Assembly (NCBI RefSeq): GCF_002917095.1
Contig: NZ_PQGA01000003.1
Location: 62,001 to 126,000 of the forward strand
Reading direction: 5' to 3'
DNA: 64,000 nt
Source of the DNA: Paraburkholderia eburnea
GTDB taxonomy: Bacteria; Pseudomonadota; Gammaproteobacteria; Burkholderiales; Burkholderiaceae
Shown piece after piece: positions 36,272 to 44,816 of the stretch (the first letter of the stretch is position 1; each line of letters opens with the position of its first letter). The position numbers were made by a program, and so were the translations under genes. Below the pieces are notes generated by a model that made no database searches, was not told the origin of the DNA, and worked only from the letters and a program-made list of their open reading frames with translations.

Positions 36272-39200
36272 ATGACAGGTGAAGGGGAGCGCAACGACGG
36301 GAGCGCGGCGCGGCAGCACGTCATTCGCACGGTTGTGGACGAGGCTATTGCGGCGGTCGGGCAGAGCGTGCAGCAGCGCGCCCATGATGCCCAACAGCCC
36401 CGCGAAGCGAGCGGCGCGCCCGGCATGGCCGAACTCGTCAACGCGTTCGACTGGTCCACCACGCCGCTTGGCGCCTACGACAGCTGGCCACACGGCCTGA
36501 AGAGCGTCGTGCGCCTGATGCTCGCCTCGCGCTATGCGATGTGGCTCGCCTGGGGCCCCGAGTTGACCTTCCTGTGCAACGACGCCTACCGCCCGACGCT
36601 CGGCGCCAAGCAGCAGTTCATCGGCTTGCCTGCGCGCGACGTGTGGACCGAAGTCTGGACCGAGGCAGGCCCGCGCATCGACCATGTGCTCGCCACGGGC
36701 GAGGCGACGTGGGACGAAAATCTCCTGCTATTTCTCGAACGCAACGGCTTCAAGGAAGAGACGTATCACACCTTCTCCTACGGCCCGGTGCACGGCGACA
36801 GCGGGGCGGTGGAGGGCATGCTGTGCGTGGTGACCGAGGACACGCGGCGCATGCTCTCCGAGCGGCGGCTCGCGAGCGTCGCGCGGCTTTCCGGCTCGGC
36901 GCGCACTGCGCAGTCCGTGGCCGGCGCCTGTGACGAAATCGTCGCCGCGCTCGACGGCAACCGCCATGATCTGCCGTTCGTCGCGCTCTATCTGCTGGGT
37001 GCGGACGGCGCCTGCGCGCACAAGGCCGCGTCCAATCATCCCGACATCGCGCGCCTCGCCGCGGATATCCCGCTGCACGCCTCGCACGCCGACTCGCTGG
37101 CTGCGGCGTTCGCGGAGGCGGTGCGCACGGGGGCGCCGCTCGACGCCTATAGTCTGGACGGCCTGCTGCCCGCGCCGTCGATCTGGCCCGATCCCGTGAC
37201 GCGGGCGACGGTCGTGCCATTGATGCGTTCCGGGGCGGGCACATCGGTTACATCGGGCACGCCTGGCACAAACAGCCTGCCGGGCGGCTGCACCGGCTTT
37301 CTCGTCGTGGGCCTGAGCCCGCGTCTGGTCTTCGACGACGACTATCGCCGCTTCATCGACCTCGTCGCGGCGCAGGCGGGCGGCATCATCGAAGGCGCGC
37401 GCGCGGCTCAGACCGAACGCCTGCGCCTCGAACAACTCGCCGCGCTCGACCGCGCCAAGACCGCGTTCTTCTCCAATGTGAGCCACGAACTGCGCACACC
37501 GCTCATGCTGATGTTGTCGCCGCTTGACGATCTCGTCGCCGCCGACCGGGACCCAGAGCGTCTTGCGCTGTTGCGGCTCGCGCGGCGCAGCGGTCATCGC
37601 CTGCTGCGGCTCGTGAACTCGCTGCTCGATTTCGCGCGCATCGAGGCTGGGCGCATCGAAGTCTGCTATGAACCGACCGATCTCGCGCGCCTCACGCAAG
37701 AGGTGGCGAGCACCTTCCGCCCGGCGATCGAGCGCGGCGGCCTCGCGTTTCGCGTGCAGTGCCGCATGGACGAACCCGTCTATGTCGATCGGCAGATGTG
37801 GGAAAAGATCGTCCTCAATCTGCTCTCGAATGCCTTCAAGTTCACGCTGACCGGGCGCATCGCCGTGAGCCTCGCGCGGCATGGCGCGCACGCGCTGCTC
37901 ACGGTCGAGGACAGCGGCGCCGGGATTCCGGAGCACGAGATGCCGCATCTCTTCGAGCGCTTTCACCGCGTCGAGGGTGCGCACGGGCGCACGCAGGAAG
38001 GCTCGGGCATCGGCCTCGCGTTTGTGCACGAACTGGTCAAGCTGCATGGCGGCGCCATCGAGGCGTGGAGCGCGCCGGGGCAGGGCTCGCGCTTCATGGT
38101 CAGTCTGCCGCTCGGCAGTGCGCATCTGGACGTGGCGCGTCTGCGTGAAGCGACGTCGCGCAACGGCGGGATGCCGGTGGCCGCGGCGTTCGCCGCCGAG
38201 GCCGCGGGCTGGCTGGGCACCGAACAGGGCGGGGCGCCGGAAATCCCGCCAATGCCCGCGGAACTGGCGAAGTCCGCGATCGGCGAAACTGACGGCCCGC
38301 GCATGGAACCCGCCGCGAGCGCGCTCGCGGGCGGCCTGCGCGACCGGCGTTTTGCGACGACCTTCGGTGCGCGCGTGCTGCTCGTCGACGACAACGCCGA
38401 CATGCGCGCCTACCTGGGCACGCTGCTCGCCAGCGCCTATCAGGTCGATCTTGCCGCCGATGGCGCGCAGGCGCTCGATGCCGCGCGCCGCAACCGGCCC
38501 GATCTGATCGTCTCCGACGTGATGATGCCGCGCCTGGACGGCTTCGGCCTCGTCGCCGAAGTGCGGTGCGACCCGGCCTTGCGCGGCATTCCCGTGATCC
38601 TGCTGTCGGCGCGCGCGGGCGAGGAGGCGCGCATCGAAGGGCTCGACGCGGGCGCCGACGACTATCTCGTCAAGCCGTTCTCAGCCCGCGAACTGGCGGC
38701 GCGCGTGGGCGCGCTGCTCGAACGCACGCAGATCCGCCGCGCCAACGAACAGTTGCTCGAACTGGCGCTTTCCAGCATTCAGGACCAGTTCTTCCTGCTC
38801 GATCACGAAGCGCGCCTGACGCTCGTGAATCCGCGTTTTCTCGAAGTGGCGGGCGTATCGGCGGTGCAGGCGCTCGGCCAGCGTTTGGTCGATATCTGCC
38901 CCGAAACCGCCGCGAACGGCTTCGCCGCCGCTTTGAACGACGCGCTCGCGGCGCGCGAGGTGCGCCAGTTCGAGACGTTCTGCGCAGTGACGAACCGCTG
39001 GTTCGACACGCGCATCTATCCGGCCGCCGAAGGCGCGGCGGTGCTGATGACCGAGATCACCGAGCGCAAGCACGCCCAGGAGGCGATCCGCCTGCGCACC
39101 GCGCAATTCGAAACGCTCATGAACGAGGCGCCGCTGGGCGTCTATCTGGTGGATCGCGATCTGCGTATCCGCGAGGTGAATCCGGCCGCGCGGCCGTTTT

Positions 39201-40639
39201 TCGGCGACGCGCCTCAACTGATCGGCGAGGATGTGGGTGTCGTCATGCGCCGCGTCTGGAACGCCGCGTACGCGCAGGAAATCGTCGATATCTTCCGCCG
39301 CACGCTCGAAACCGGCCAGCCGTATCACACGCCCGAGCGCATCGAGGCGCGGCGCGACCGCGACACGAGCGAATGTTACGAGTGGGAAGTGCACCGCACG
39401 CCGCTGCCCGACGACAGTTTTGGCCTGGTCTGCTATTTCCGCGATATCTCGGCGCACGTGCGCGTGCGCCAGCAACTCGAAGAGGCCGACCATCAGAAGG
39501 ACGCGTTTCTCGCCACGCTTTCGCACGAACTGCGCAATCCGCTCGCGCCGATCCGCAGCGCGGCGGCGATCCTCGCTTCGGCCTCGCTCACGCCCGCGCA
39601 GCTTGGCTGGGCCACGGACGTGATCCGGCGTCAGGTCACGCATATGTCGGGACTGCTCGACGATCTGCTCGATCTCGCGCGCATCACCTGCGGCAAGCTC
39701 GATCTGCGGCGCGACGTGGTGAGCCTCGCGAGCGTGATCCAGACCGCCGTGGAGGCGTCGCGGCCCTTGCTGGAGCGCAAGCATCACGCACTCGTCGTAC
39801 ACGCGCCGCTGCCCGATGTGCTGATCGACGCCGATGCGCTGCGTCTGGCCCAGGTGGTGTCGAACCTGCTCAACAACGCGGGCAAGTACACCGACCCGGG
39901 CGGCCATATCGAACTGAGGATCGCCGTCGCCGACGACACCGTCGAACTCGCGGTGAAGGACGACGGCATTGGCCTGCCGCCCGACGCGCATGAGCGCCTG
40001 TTCGCGATGTTCTCGCAGATCGATGCGAGTTCGCTGCGCGCGGAAGGGGGCCTTGGCATCGGTCTGGCGCTTTCGAAGGGACTCGTGCGGCTGCACGGCG
40101 GCACGATCGACGCGCGCTCGGCGGGCGTGAATCTGGGCAGCGAGTTCCGGGTGAGCCTGCCGATCGTCGTACCGACGCATCGCGCGCGCACGTCAATCGA
40201 CAAGGCCATCATCGCGCCGCCTGACGCGCGCCGCGTGCTGGTCGTCGATGACAACCGCGACGCCGCCGAAAGCCTCGCGCTGTTGCTCTCGATCGCCGGT
40301 CATGACGTGCGCGTGGCGCACGCCGGCGAGGAAGCGCTCGCGCTTGCGGGGGTGTTTCGCCCGCAGACGGTGCTGCTCGACCTCGGCATGCCGGGTTTGA
40401 GCGGCTACGACGTGGCGCGCGCGCTGCGCGCCATGCCCGACTCGGCCGACATGGTGGTGGTGGCGCTGACCGGCTGGGGACAGGAAGAGGACCGCAGAAA
40501 AACCGGCGCGGCGGGCTTCGACTGGCACATCACCAAACCCGCCGATCCCGAGCAGATCATGCGGCTGCTCACGCGCTCGCGCGCCGAATTGCTCGGCGAA
40601 CGCGGCGACGCGCTGGGCGTGCTGCGACGCGGCGGGTGA
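36272..40639 (+). CDS. Hybrid sensor histidine kinase/response regulator with two kinase modules
   Basis: This very large 1,455-residue protein has no membrane segment and should be cytoplasmic. In order: a PAS-like N-terminal sensor (about 60-205), a GAF-like domain (about 210-390), a HisKA with the phospho-His in SHELRTPLML (residue ~405), an HATPase with LLSNAFKFT (~516) and GSGIGLAFV (~577), a receiver VLLVDDNAD (701) with phospho-Asp in SDVMMPR (~749), and two PAS domains (~830-1070). A second HisKA follows with SHELRNPLAPIR (~1084), a second HATPase (LLNNAGKYT ~1201, GIGLALSKGL ~1266) and a final receiver (VLVVDDNRD ~1320, LDLGMPGLS ~1370). GGGAGA precedes the ATG. No separate response regulator or target gene is adjacent, so its signal and output are unknown. 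Confidence 0.93.
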   Translation: MTGEGERNDGSAARQHVIRTVVDEAIAAVGQSVQQRAHDAQQPREASGAPGMAELVNAFDWSTTPLGAYDSWPHGLKSVVRLMLASRYAMWLAWGPELTFLCNDAYRPTLGAKQQFIGLPARDVWTEVWTEAGPRIDHVLATGEATWDENLLLFLERNGFKEETYHTFSYGPVHGDSGAVEGMLCVVTEDTRRMLSERRLASVARLSGSARTAQSVAGACDEIVAALDGNRHDLPFVALYLLGADGACAHKAASNHPDIARLAADIPLHASHADSLAAAFAEAVRTGAPLDAYSLDGLLPAPSIWPDPVTRATVVPLMRSGAGTSVTSGTPGTNSLPGGCTGFLVVGLSPRLVFDDDYRRFIDLVAAQAGGIIEGARAAQTERLRLEQLAALDRAKTAFFSNVSHELRTPLMLMLSPLDDLVAADRDPERLALLRLARRSGHRLLRLVNSLLDFARIEAGRIEVCYEPTDLARLTQEVASTFRPAIERGGLAFRVQCRMDEPVYVDRQMWEKIVLNLLSNAFKFTLTGRIAVSLARHGAHALLTVEDSGAGIPEHEMPHLFERFHRVEGAHGRTQEGSGIGLAFVHELVKLHGGAIEAWSAPGQGSRFMVSLPLGSAHLDVARLREATSRNGGMPVAAAFAAEAAGWLGTEQGGAPEIPPMPAELAKSAIGETDGPRMEPAASALAGGLRDRRFATTFGARVLLVDDNADMRAYLGTLLASAYQVDLAADGAQALDAARRNRPDLIVSDVMMPRLDGFGLVAEVRCDPALRGIPVILLSARAGEEARIEGLDAGADDYLVKPFSARELAARVGALLERTQIRRANEQLLELALSSIQDQFFLLDHEARLTLVNPRFLEVAGVSAVQALGQRLVDICPETAANGFAAALNDALAAREVRQFETFCAVTNRWFDTRIYPAAEGAAVLMTEITERKHAQEAIRLRTAQFETLMNEAPLGVYLVDRDLRIREVNPAARPFFGDAPQLIGEDVGVVMRRVWNAAYAQEIVDIFRRTLETGQPYHTPERIEARRDRDTSECYEWEVHRTPLPDDSFGLVCYFRDISAHVRVRQQLEEADHQKDAFLATLSHELRNPLAPIRSAAAILASASLTPAQLGWATDVIRRQVTHMSGLLDDLLDLARITCGKLDLRRDVVSLASVIQTAVEASRPLLERKHHALVVHAPLPDVLIDADALRLAQVVSNLLNNAGKYTDPGGHIELRIAVADDTVELAVKDDGIGLPPDAHERLFAMFSQIDASSLRAEGGLGIGLALSKGLVRLHGGTIDARSAGVNLGSEFRVSLPIVVPTHRARTSIDKAIIAPPDARRVLVVDDNRDAAESLALLLSIAGHDVRVAHAGEEALALAGVFRPQTVLLDLGMPGLSGYDVARALRAMPDSADMVVVALTGWGQEEDRRKTGAAGFDWHITKPADPEQIMRLLTRSRAELLGERGDALGVLRRGG

Positions 40640-40670
40640 ATCTTCTTCGAGCCGGCCGTTTTCTGGCGGG

Positions 40671-40856
40671 TCAGTGGCGCTTCACGCGCTCCGGCGGCGC
40701 ATCCGAGGGTGGGTCGCCGAGCGGCGCAGGCGGCGGCACGTCGCTCTCGGGCACGGGCGGCGGCTGTGTGGGCTTCGGATCGCCGGGTTCTTCCGTGGGC
40801 AGATGCGCGCGAATGACGACGCGCGCGCCGTCGTTTCTGAGCGAGGCGAGCGGCAT
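40671..40856 (-). CDS. Small proline-rich hypothetical protein
   Basis: This 61-residue protein starts MPLASLRNDGARVVIRAHLP and continues with a proline-rich tail (about 18 prolines, with acidic residues) ending in a basic cluster. AGGAGA lies four bases before the start codon, which is good evidence for translation. There is no signal peptide or membrane segment. I do not recognise a family. Confidence 0.65.
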   Translation of the reverse strand: MPLASLRNDGARVVIRAHLPTEEPGDPKPTQPPPVPESDVPPPAPLGDPPSDAPPERVKRH

Positions 40857-41025
40857 GGCGTCTCCTGATGGCGAGTGAATTCGTCGATGTGCCGCAAGGC
40901 GCGTGCCGTCGGTTGTCTTGTGTCTGGAACGCCAGTTGCGCGCGAGTGTATTGAACTAGCGAACTAGCCCCGAAACCGACTGCGTTCGAAAGAGCCGGCT
41001 GAAGCGACGCAAAGGAGCCGTGACG

Positions 41026-41607
41026 ATGCATTTGCCTTTTGGAAACTTTGGATTTTCCCGCTCGCATGAAGAGCGGCCGGATTCACGCGCCACGACCCAA
41101 CCGCAGATTGAGGCGTTCCGGCTCGAACCGCATGCGTGGGTGCCAAACAATCGCTGCCTGCCGCTGATCGTCTACCGGCATGCCTTCGACCCGGCGACGC
41201 GCGACCTCGCTGGCCAGGTCGACCAACGTTTCGCGCAGCACGGTTGGCCGGTGCAGTGGCACGACGGAGTATTCGACTATCACCACTTCCACTCGACCGC
41301 GCACGAGGTGCTCGGCGTGATCGCGGGGGCGGCGGAACTGATCGTTGGCGGGCCGGGCGGGCGCACGCTGCGCATCGCGACCGGCGACGTGCTGTTGTTG
41401 CCCGCTGGCACGGGACATTGTCTCGTCGCGCGTGAGGACGCGTTTCAGGTTGCAGCCGGGTATCCGCAAGGGCAGCAGTGGGACATCCGCCGCGATGCGC
41501 TCACGCCCGATGAATTGCGCGCAATGGAGGCATTGCCGTTTCCGGCGTGCGATCCCGTGTGGGGCGAACGCGGCCCGCTGATCGGGCGTTGGACGCCGCA
41601 GGCGTAG
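41026..41607 (+). CDS. Cupin-domain protein (YjlB-like)
   Basis: The 193-residue protein has a cupin core at about residues 75-150. The metal-site histidines lie in DYHHFHSTAHEVLGVIAG, with the second cupin motif in TGDVLLLPAGTGHCLVA. The N-terminal and C-terminal parts (WDIRRDALTPDELRAMEALP) match the YjlB branch of small cupins. The substrate is unknown. AAAGGAG precedes the start by the right distance for the ATG at 41026; a GTG six bases upstream would be too close. Confidence 0.88.
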   Translation: MHLPFGNFGFSRSHEERPDSRATTQPQIEAFRLEPHAWVPNNRCLPLIVYRHAFDPATRDLAGQVDQRFAQHGWPVQWHDGVFDYHHFHSTAHEVLGVIAGAAELIVGGPGGRTLRIATGDVLLLPAGTGHCLVAREDAFQVAAGYPQGQQWDIRRDALTPDELRAMEALPFPACDPVWGERGPLIGRWTPQA

Positions 41608-41723
41608 CCGGTCAGGTCGGCAAAGGGTGCATGGGGCGCCCGGGGCGAGGCTGCGATGGGCATATGACTTGCGCGACGCAGTTTCAGGTCACGCACATCT
41701 TCGATATCGAGGGGGATACCATC

Positions 41724-42125
41724 ATGCGTACTACTCGCGCCCGTTCACTCGTATTCGCATTGTCCATTGTGGCCTTTGGCCTTGGCGGATCGCCGCTCGT
41801 CCACGCACAGGGTGCGCCGCAGTCGATCGCCGTGCAGAGCATGGCGACGGTTCAGTCGGGTACCGGGTTTCGCGCCTCCAGACTCGTCGGTGCCGACGTG
41901 TACGACACCCACGGCAGCAAGATCGGCGAGATCGACGACATCGTGCTCGAATCGCCGAACGACGGCGCGTTCGCGATTCTCTCCGTGGGGGGCTTTCTCG
42001 GAATGGGCAAGCATCTCGTCGCCGTGCGGTTCAACGATCTGCAGGTGAGCGCCAAACAGATCGTGCTGCAAGCCGACAAATCAGCCCTGAAGGCGATGCC
42101 TGAATTCAACTACGCGAAGGATTGA
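41724..42125 (+). CDS. Exported PRC-barrel protein
   Basis: This 133-residue protein has a signal peptide of about 29 residues (ending VHAQG) and one PRC-barrel domain at about residues 50-120, with the typical RLVGADVYDTHGSKIGEIDD strand pair followed by SVGGFLGMGKHLVAV and DKSALKAMPEFNY. PRC barrels bind RNA or other proteins; exported ones are often linked to envelope stress, but no role is established. GAGGGGGA precedes the ATG. It is convergent with the next small gene. Confidence 0.9.
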   Translation: MRTTRARSLVFALSIVAFGLGGSPLVHAQGAPQSIAVQSMATVQSGTGFRASRLVGADVYDTHGSKIGEIDDIVLESPNDGAFAILSVGGFLGMGKHLVAVRFNDLQVSAKQIVLQADKSALKAMPEFNYAKD

Positions 42126-42154
42126 CGGGCGGGGGCGCAAGCGTCCCGGGGCGC

Positions 42155-42349
42155 TCAGTGGTTATTGCGGTCGGCGACCAGTTGTGCGATTTGCCGTTCG
42201 CCGATCATGCCGCTCCACGCATTGACCCAATGCATCGCGGCCCGATGCTCGTCTGGCGCGTCGGCGCCCATCAGGCGCCCCATGGCTTTGCGAAGCCGGT
42301 TCATCGAATAGGTCTTGCGGCGCGCCTCGGCCTGTAGCGCTTGAGTCAC
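42155..42349 (-). CDS. Small hypothetical protein
   Basis: A GTG start at 42349 is preceded by GGGAGA at seven-base spacing and gives 64 residues. The sequence is basic in its first half (ALQAEARRKTYSMNRLRKAM) and then has MHWVNAWSGMIGERQIAQLV, which would form an amphipathic helix. An ATG 45 bases downstream is another possible start. I do not recognise the family. Confidence 0.6.
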   Translation of the reverse strand: MTQALQAEARRKTYSMNRLRKAMGRLMGADAPDEHRAAMHWVNAWSGMIGERQIAQLVADRNNH

Positions 42350-42637
42350 GATGCGTCTCCCGATATTGAAATGGTCAGACGAATTTAACTTATCACGCGC
42401 ATTTACCTGGCCGGATTTCGCAAATGGCCGCAGAAGATCGAGGGTATTCCTTGACAGCGAGGGCGGTCGCATAAATGAGCGGGTGAGCAAGCATGCTTTC
42501 AACGGCACGTTCGGCGGGAGATCAGGCATGATGGTGCAGCAGTCGCTTCGAATGGCAATCGGCTGGAGACCGTCTGGTGAGCGGCGCACAAGTCTTATTG
42601 CAGAAGAATTCGATCAACACCACACAAGGAGGGACCC

Positions 42638-42868
42638 ATGCGAGTCGAGCGAGTCGAGGCAGCGCAGGAAGCTCAAGAGGTCTTGTCGGTGTATGAAACC
42701 GAATTGCGAGCGTGGATGAGTCAATGGTTCGATCAGGCGATCTCGCGAGGCTTCGTGCGGCCGCCGTTCATTCTCGACGACGCGAAGGCGCAGCGTCTCG
42801 AAGGTCTGTTTATCGCCGGACTGACGCCTGGCGAGGGTGCGCAGGCGTTTTTCTGCACGGCTCATTGA
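42638..42868 (+). CDS. Small hypothetical protein
   Basis: The ATG at 42638 has a very strong AAGGAGGG ribosome binding site. The product has 76 residues, starts with an E/Q/A-rich helix (VEAAQEAQEVLSVYETELRA), and then has WFDQAISRGFVRPPFILDDA and GLTPGEGAQAFFCTAH. No signal peptide is present. I do not recognise the family. It sits beside an AT-rich patch with insertion-sequence-like repeats, so it could have arrived with foreign DNA. Confidence 0.65.
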   Translation: MRVERVEAAQEAQEVLSVYETELRAWMSQWFDQAISRGFVRPPFILDDAKAQRLEGLFIAGLTPGEGAQAFFCTAH

Positions 42869-42952
42869 GGACCGTTGATTCAAAGCGGACGTTATCGTGT
42901 GGCCACGACATCGCCGGCGCTCCAGGTGGATGTCCGGCGCTCAACCTACACG

Positions 42953-42992
42953 GAACACGACATTTCTAATTGGCTAGAACACGACATTTCTA
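42953..42992. repeat. Two 16-bp direct repeats, possible insertion-sequence end
   Basis: GAACACGACATTTCTA occurs at 42953-42968 and again at 42977-42992, 24 bases apart. The surrounding 100 bases are A/T-rich compared with the rest of the window, and CCGGCGCT is also repeated at 42913 and 42934. Closely spaced repeats like these are typical of IS21-family ends. No transposase is present, so this would be a remnant; the identification is by pattern only. Confidence 0.4.
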
Positions 42993-43094
42993 TAAAGCTA
43001 CTACATCAAAAACTTCGATAAATTATCTTATGTAAAATCACCAAAACAGGCAAAACTCCTGCCTCTCCCAGCCTGATTGCCTCTACCGCGGGCT

Positions 43095-43568
43095 TCACTC
43101 GGCCCGTCGAACCAACGCCTGCACCTTGGCGCTGCGCCCACTTGCCTCCAGTTCGGCTGCGCACTGAGCGCAACGCCCGAAGATCACAAGGCTCGCACTC
43201 GCGTAACTAAACTCGCGCGCCGAAGCGATCGCCGCGTGCTGCGCTTCCAGTTCACTGTCGTCGATATCGCGGATCGTGCCGCAGTCGTTGCAGACCAGAT
43301 GCGAATGACGCGTGCCCCGGTTGAGTTCGTACACGACGCGCTGCTCGCCAATCCACGCATTCGTCAGCAATCCGGCTTCGAGCAATTGCGCCAGCGCGCG
43401 ATACACGCTCGCGAGGCTGCATTGCTCGGTGTCAGGCGGCACGCGCCGGAACACCTGATCGGCGGTCATGTGCTCGTTCGGGAATTCGTGAAAAAGCTGC
43501 AGAACCGCAACGCGACTCGACGTCGGGCGCATGCGGGCTCGCTTTAGATCGGCGTAAATCGCTCTCAT
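43095..43568 (-). CDS. Fur-family metalloregulator
   Basis: This 157-residue protein has the Fur N-terminal winged helix (RMRPTSSRVAVLQLF and HMTADQVFRRV, then SLASVYRALAQLLEAGLLT). The dimerisation domain holds metal ligands in RGTRHSHLVCNDCGTIRDID and a second CxxC in GRCAQCAAELEASG. It lacks the C-terminal His-rich tail of typical Fur, so the metal could be iron, zinc, manganese or a peroxide signal. Its start is 198 bases from a divergent exported protein, with a palindrome between them, which suggests that it regulates both. Confidence 0.9.
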   Translation of the reverse strand: MRAIYADLKRARMRPTSSRVAVLQLFHEFPNEHMTADQVFRRVPPDTEQCSLASVYRALAQLLEAGLLTNAWIGEQRVVYELNRGTRHSHLVCNDCGTIRDIDDSELEAQHAAIASAREFSYASASLVIFGRCAQCAAELEASGRSAKVQALVRRAE

Positions 43569-43706
43569 TACTTCAGACAGAGTTTCGGACTTAGGCGACA
43601 GTCTCGTCGGCGCTTGCTTAAGGCTTGCTTAAGCGAGCGCGCCCTGCGTCGATTTGCCGATTCCGAAGCTTTACGAGAGATTTCCTTGCGATTAGCATAC
43701 GTTAAT

Positions 43707-43725
43707 GTAAATGATTCGCATTTGC
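43707..43725. promoter_or_regulatory. Fur-like palindrome between the Fur-family gene and its divergent neighbour
   Basis: The 19 bases contain AAATG-N5-CATTT and match the classical E. coli Fur consensus at 12 of 19 positions by eye. The site lies 139 bases upstream of the regulator start and 41 bases upstream of the exported protein start. The surrounding DNA is A/T-rich, so the match may be partly compositional. Confidence 0.5.
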
Positions 43726-43765
43726 GAAAATGATTTCGATTAACCTACGCACCAGCTTCTGACCG

Positions 43766-44599
43766 ATGCCCGCCAACACGACGAATCGCTTCCCGGAACG
43801 CCCTTTTTCCCATCCACACGCCGCGTCTTTCCGGCGCCTGGCGATCACTGCGGCTTTCGTCGCATTGAACGTGCCGATGCTCGCGCCAGCCAGCGCCCTG
43901 GCCGCGACTAGCGAAGCCACGCCCTCCACGCCCTCCACTGTCACGCAGCCCATCGCCAGGCCGGGCGTCTGGTACGTCACGCGCCTCGCGCACGCCGACC
44001 GAGCCGAGGACGACAAGGTCCGCGCCCACCTGGAGTCACTCGGTCTCGCGGTAACGATGGTCGATCAATCGGCTCCGGTAGCCGATGCACGTGGCGCGCG
44101 GCTCGTCATCATTTCGTCGGTGGTCAGCGCGCGCGACATGGTCGGCACGGCGTATCGCGACATCGGCGTGCCGTTGTTGACGTGGGAATCGGATCTGTTC
44201 GATTCGTTGCGTTTCACGGGCCAGCGCAAGGGCGTGGATTTCGGCGAAATGGACAAGGAACATTACGTGAACGTCGTGAATGCGCCGAGTCCGCTCGCGG
44301 GCGGTGTGGCGGCGGGCAAGCGCTGGGTCTATCCGCGTGATGGCGAGATGGGCTGGGGCCGTCCGGCGCCAGGCGCGACCGTCGTCGCGACGATTCCAGG
44401 CGAGCCGGAGCATGCCGTGATGTTCGGCTACGAAAAAGGCGCGACGATGGACTACGACTTCATCGCGCCGGCGCGCCGCGTGGCGCTATTTCTCGGCAAT
44501 CGCAGCTTCGAGCACCTGAGTCCCGATGGTCAGGCGATGTTCGACGCCGCCGTGCAATGGGCGCTTACGGGCGCGCCCGCTGACGCACGCCAGCCTTAG
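43766..44599 (+). CDS. Exported protein of unknown function, GAT/ThuA-like fold
   Basis: The 277-residue protein has a twin-positive N-terminus and a hydrophobic stretch (residues about 26-47) that ends near ALAAT, so it is probably exported. The mature part starts WYVTRLAHADRAEDD, then VRAHLESLGLAVTMV, RLVIISSVVSARDM and PLLTWESDLFDSL. This resembles the alpha/beta layout of class I glutamine amidotransferase or ThuA-like proteins but lacks their catalytic cysteine. The C-terminus has ARRVALFLGNRSFEHLSPDG. I cannot name a function. The start may lie downstream of 43766. Confidence 0.7.
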   Translation: MPANTTNRFPERPFSHPHAASFRRLAITAAFVALNVPMLAPASALAATSEATPSTPSTVTQPIARPGVWYVTRLAHADRAEDDKVRAHLESLGLAVTMVDQSAPVADARGARLVIISSVVSARDMVGTAYRDIGVPLLTWESDLFDSLRFTGQRKGVDFGEMDKEHYVNVVNAPSPLAGGVAAGKRWVYPRDGEMGWGRPAPGATVVATIPGEPEHAVMFGYEKGATMDYDFIAPARRVALFLGNRSFEHLSPDGQAMFDAAVQWALTGAPADARQP

Positions 44600-44816
44600 C
44601 CCCCTGCCCTTATCGCGGTTCCGTCACGACGCCGTACTGCATCTGCGCGCCGACATACCGCGGCCGATGATTGACCGTTTGATTTCGATCTAGCACGTTG
44701 CTTGCGCGCGGACATCGGCGCACCGCCGTTCGTTGCCGCCCGCTACGATGACAGATTGACCGGCGCGGATCGAAAGGCCGCCTCTTTACAACTCACGTCA
44801 GATGGGGATGAACGCC

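Noticed and set aside
44610-44696. A 28-residue minus-strand frame with protein-like composition between the exported protein and ppk2
   Set aside because: The only start is a GTG without a ribosome binding site; it may be a gene remnant but support is too weak.
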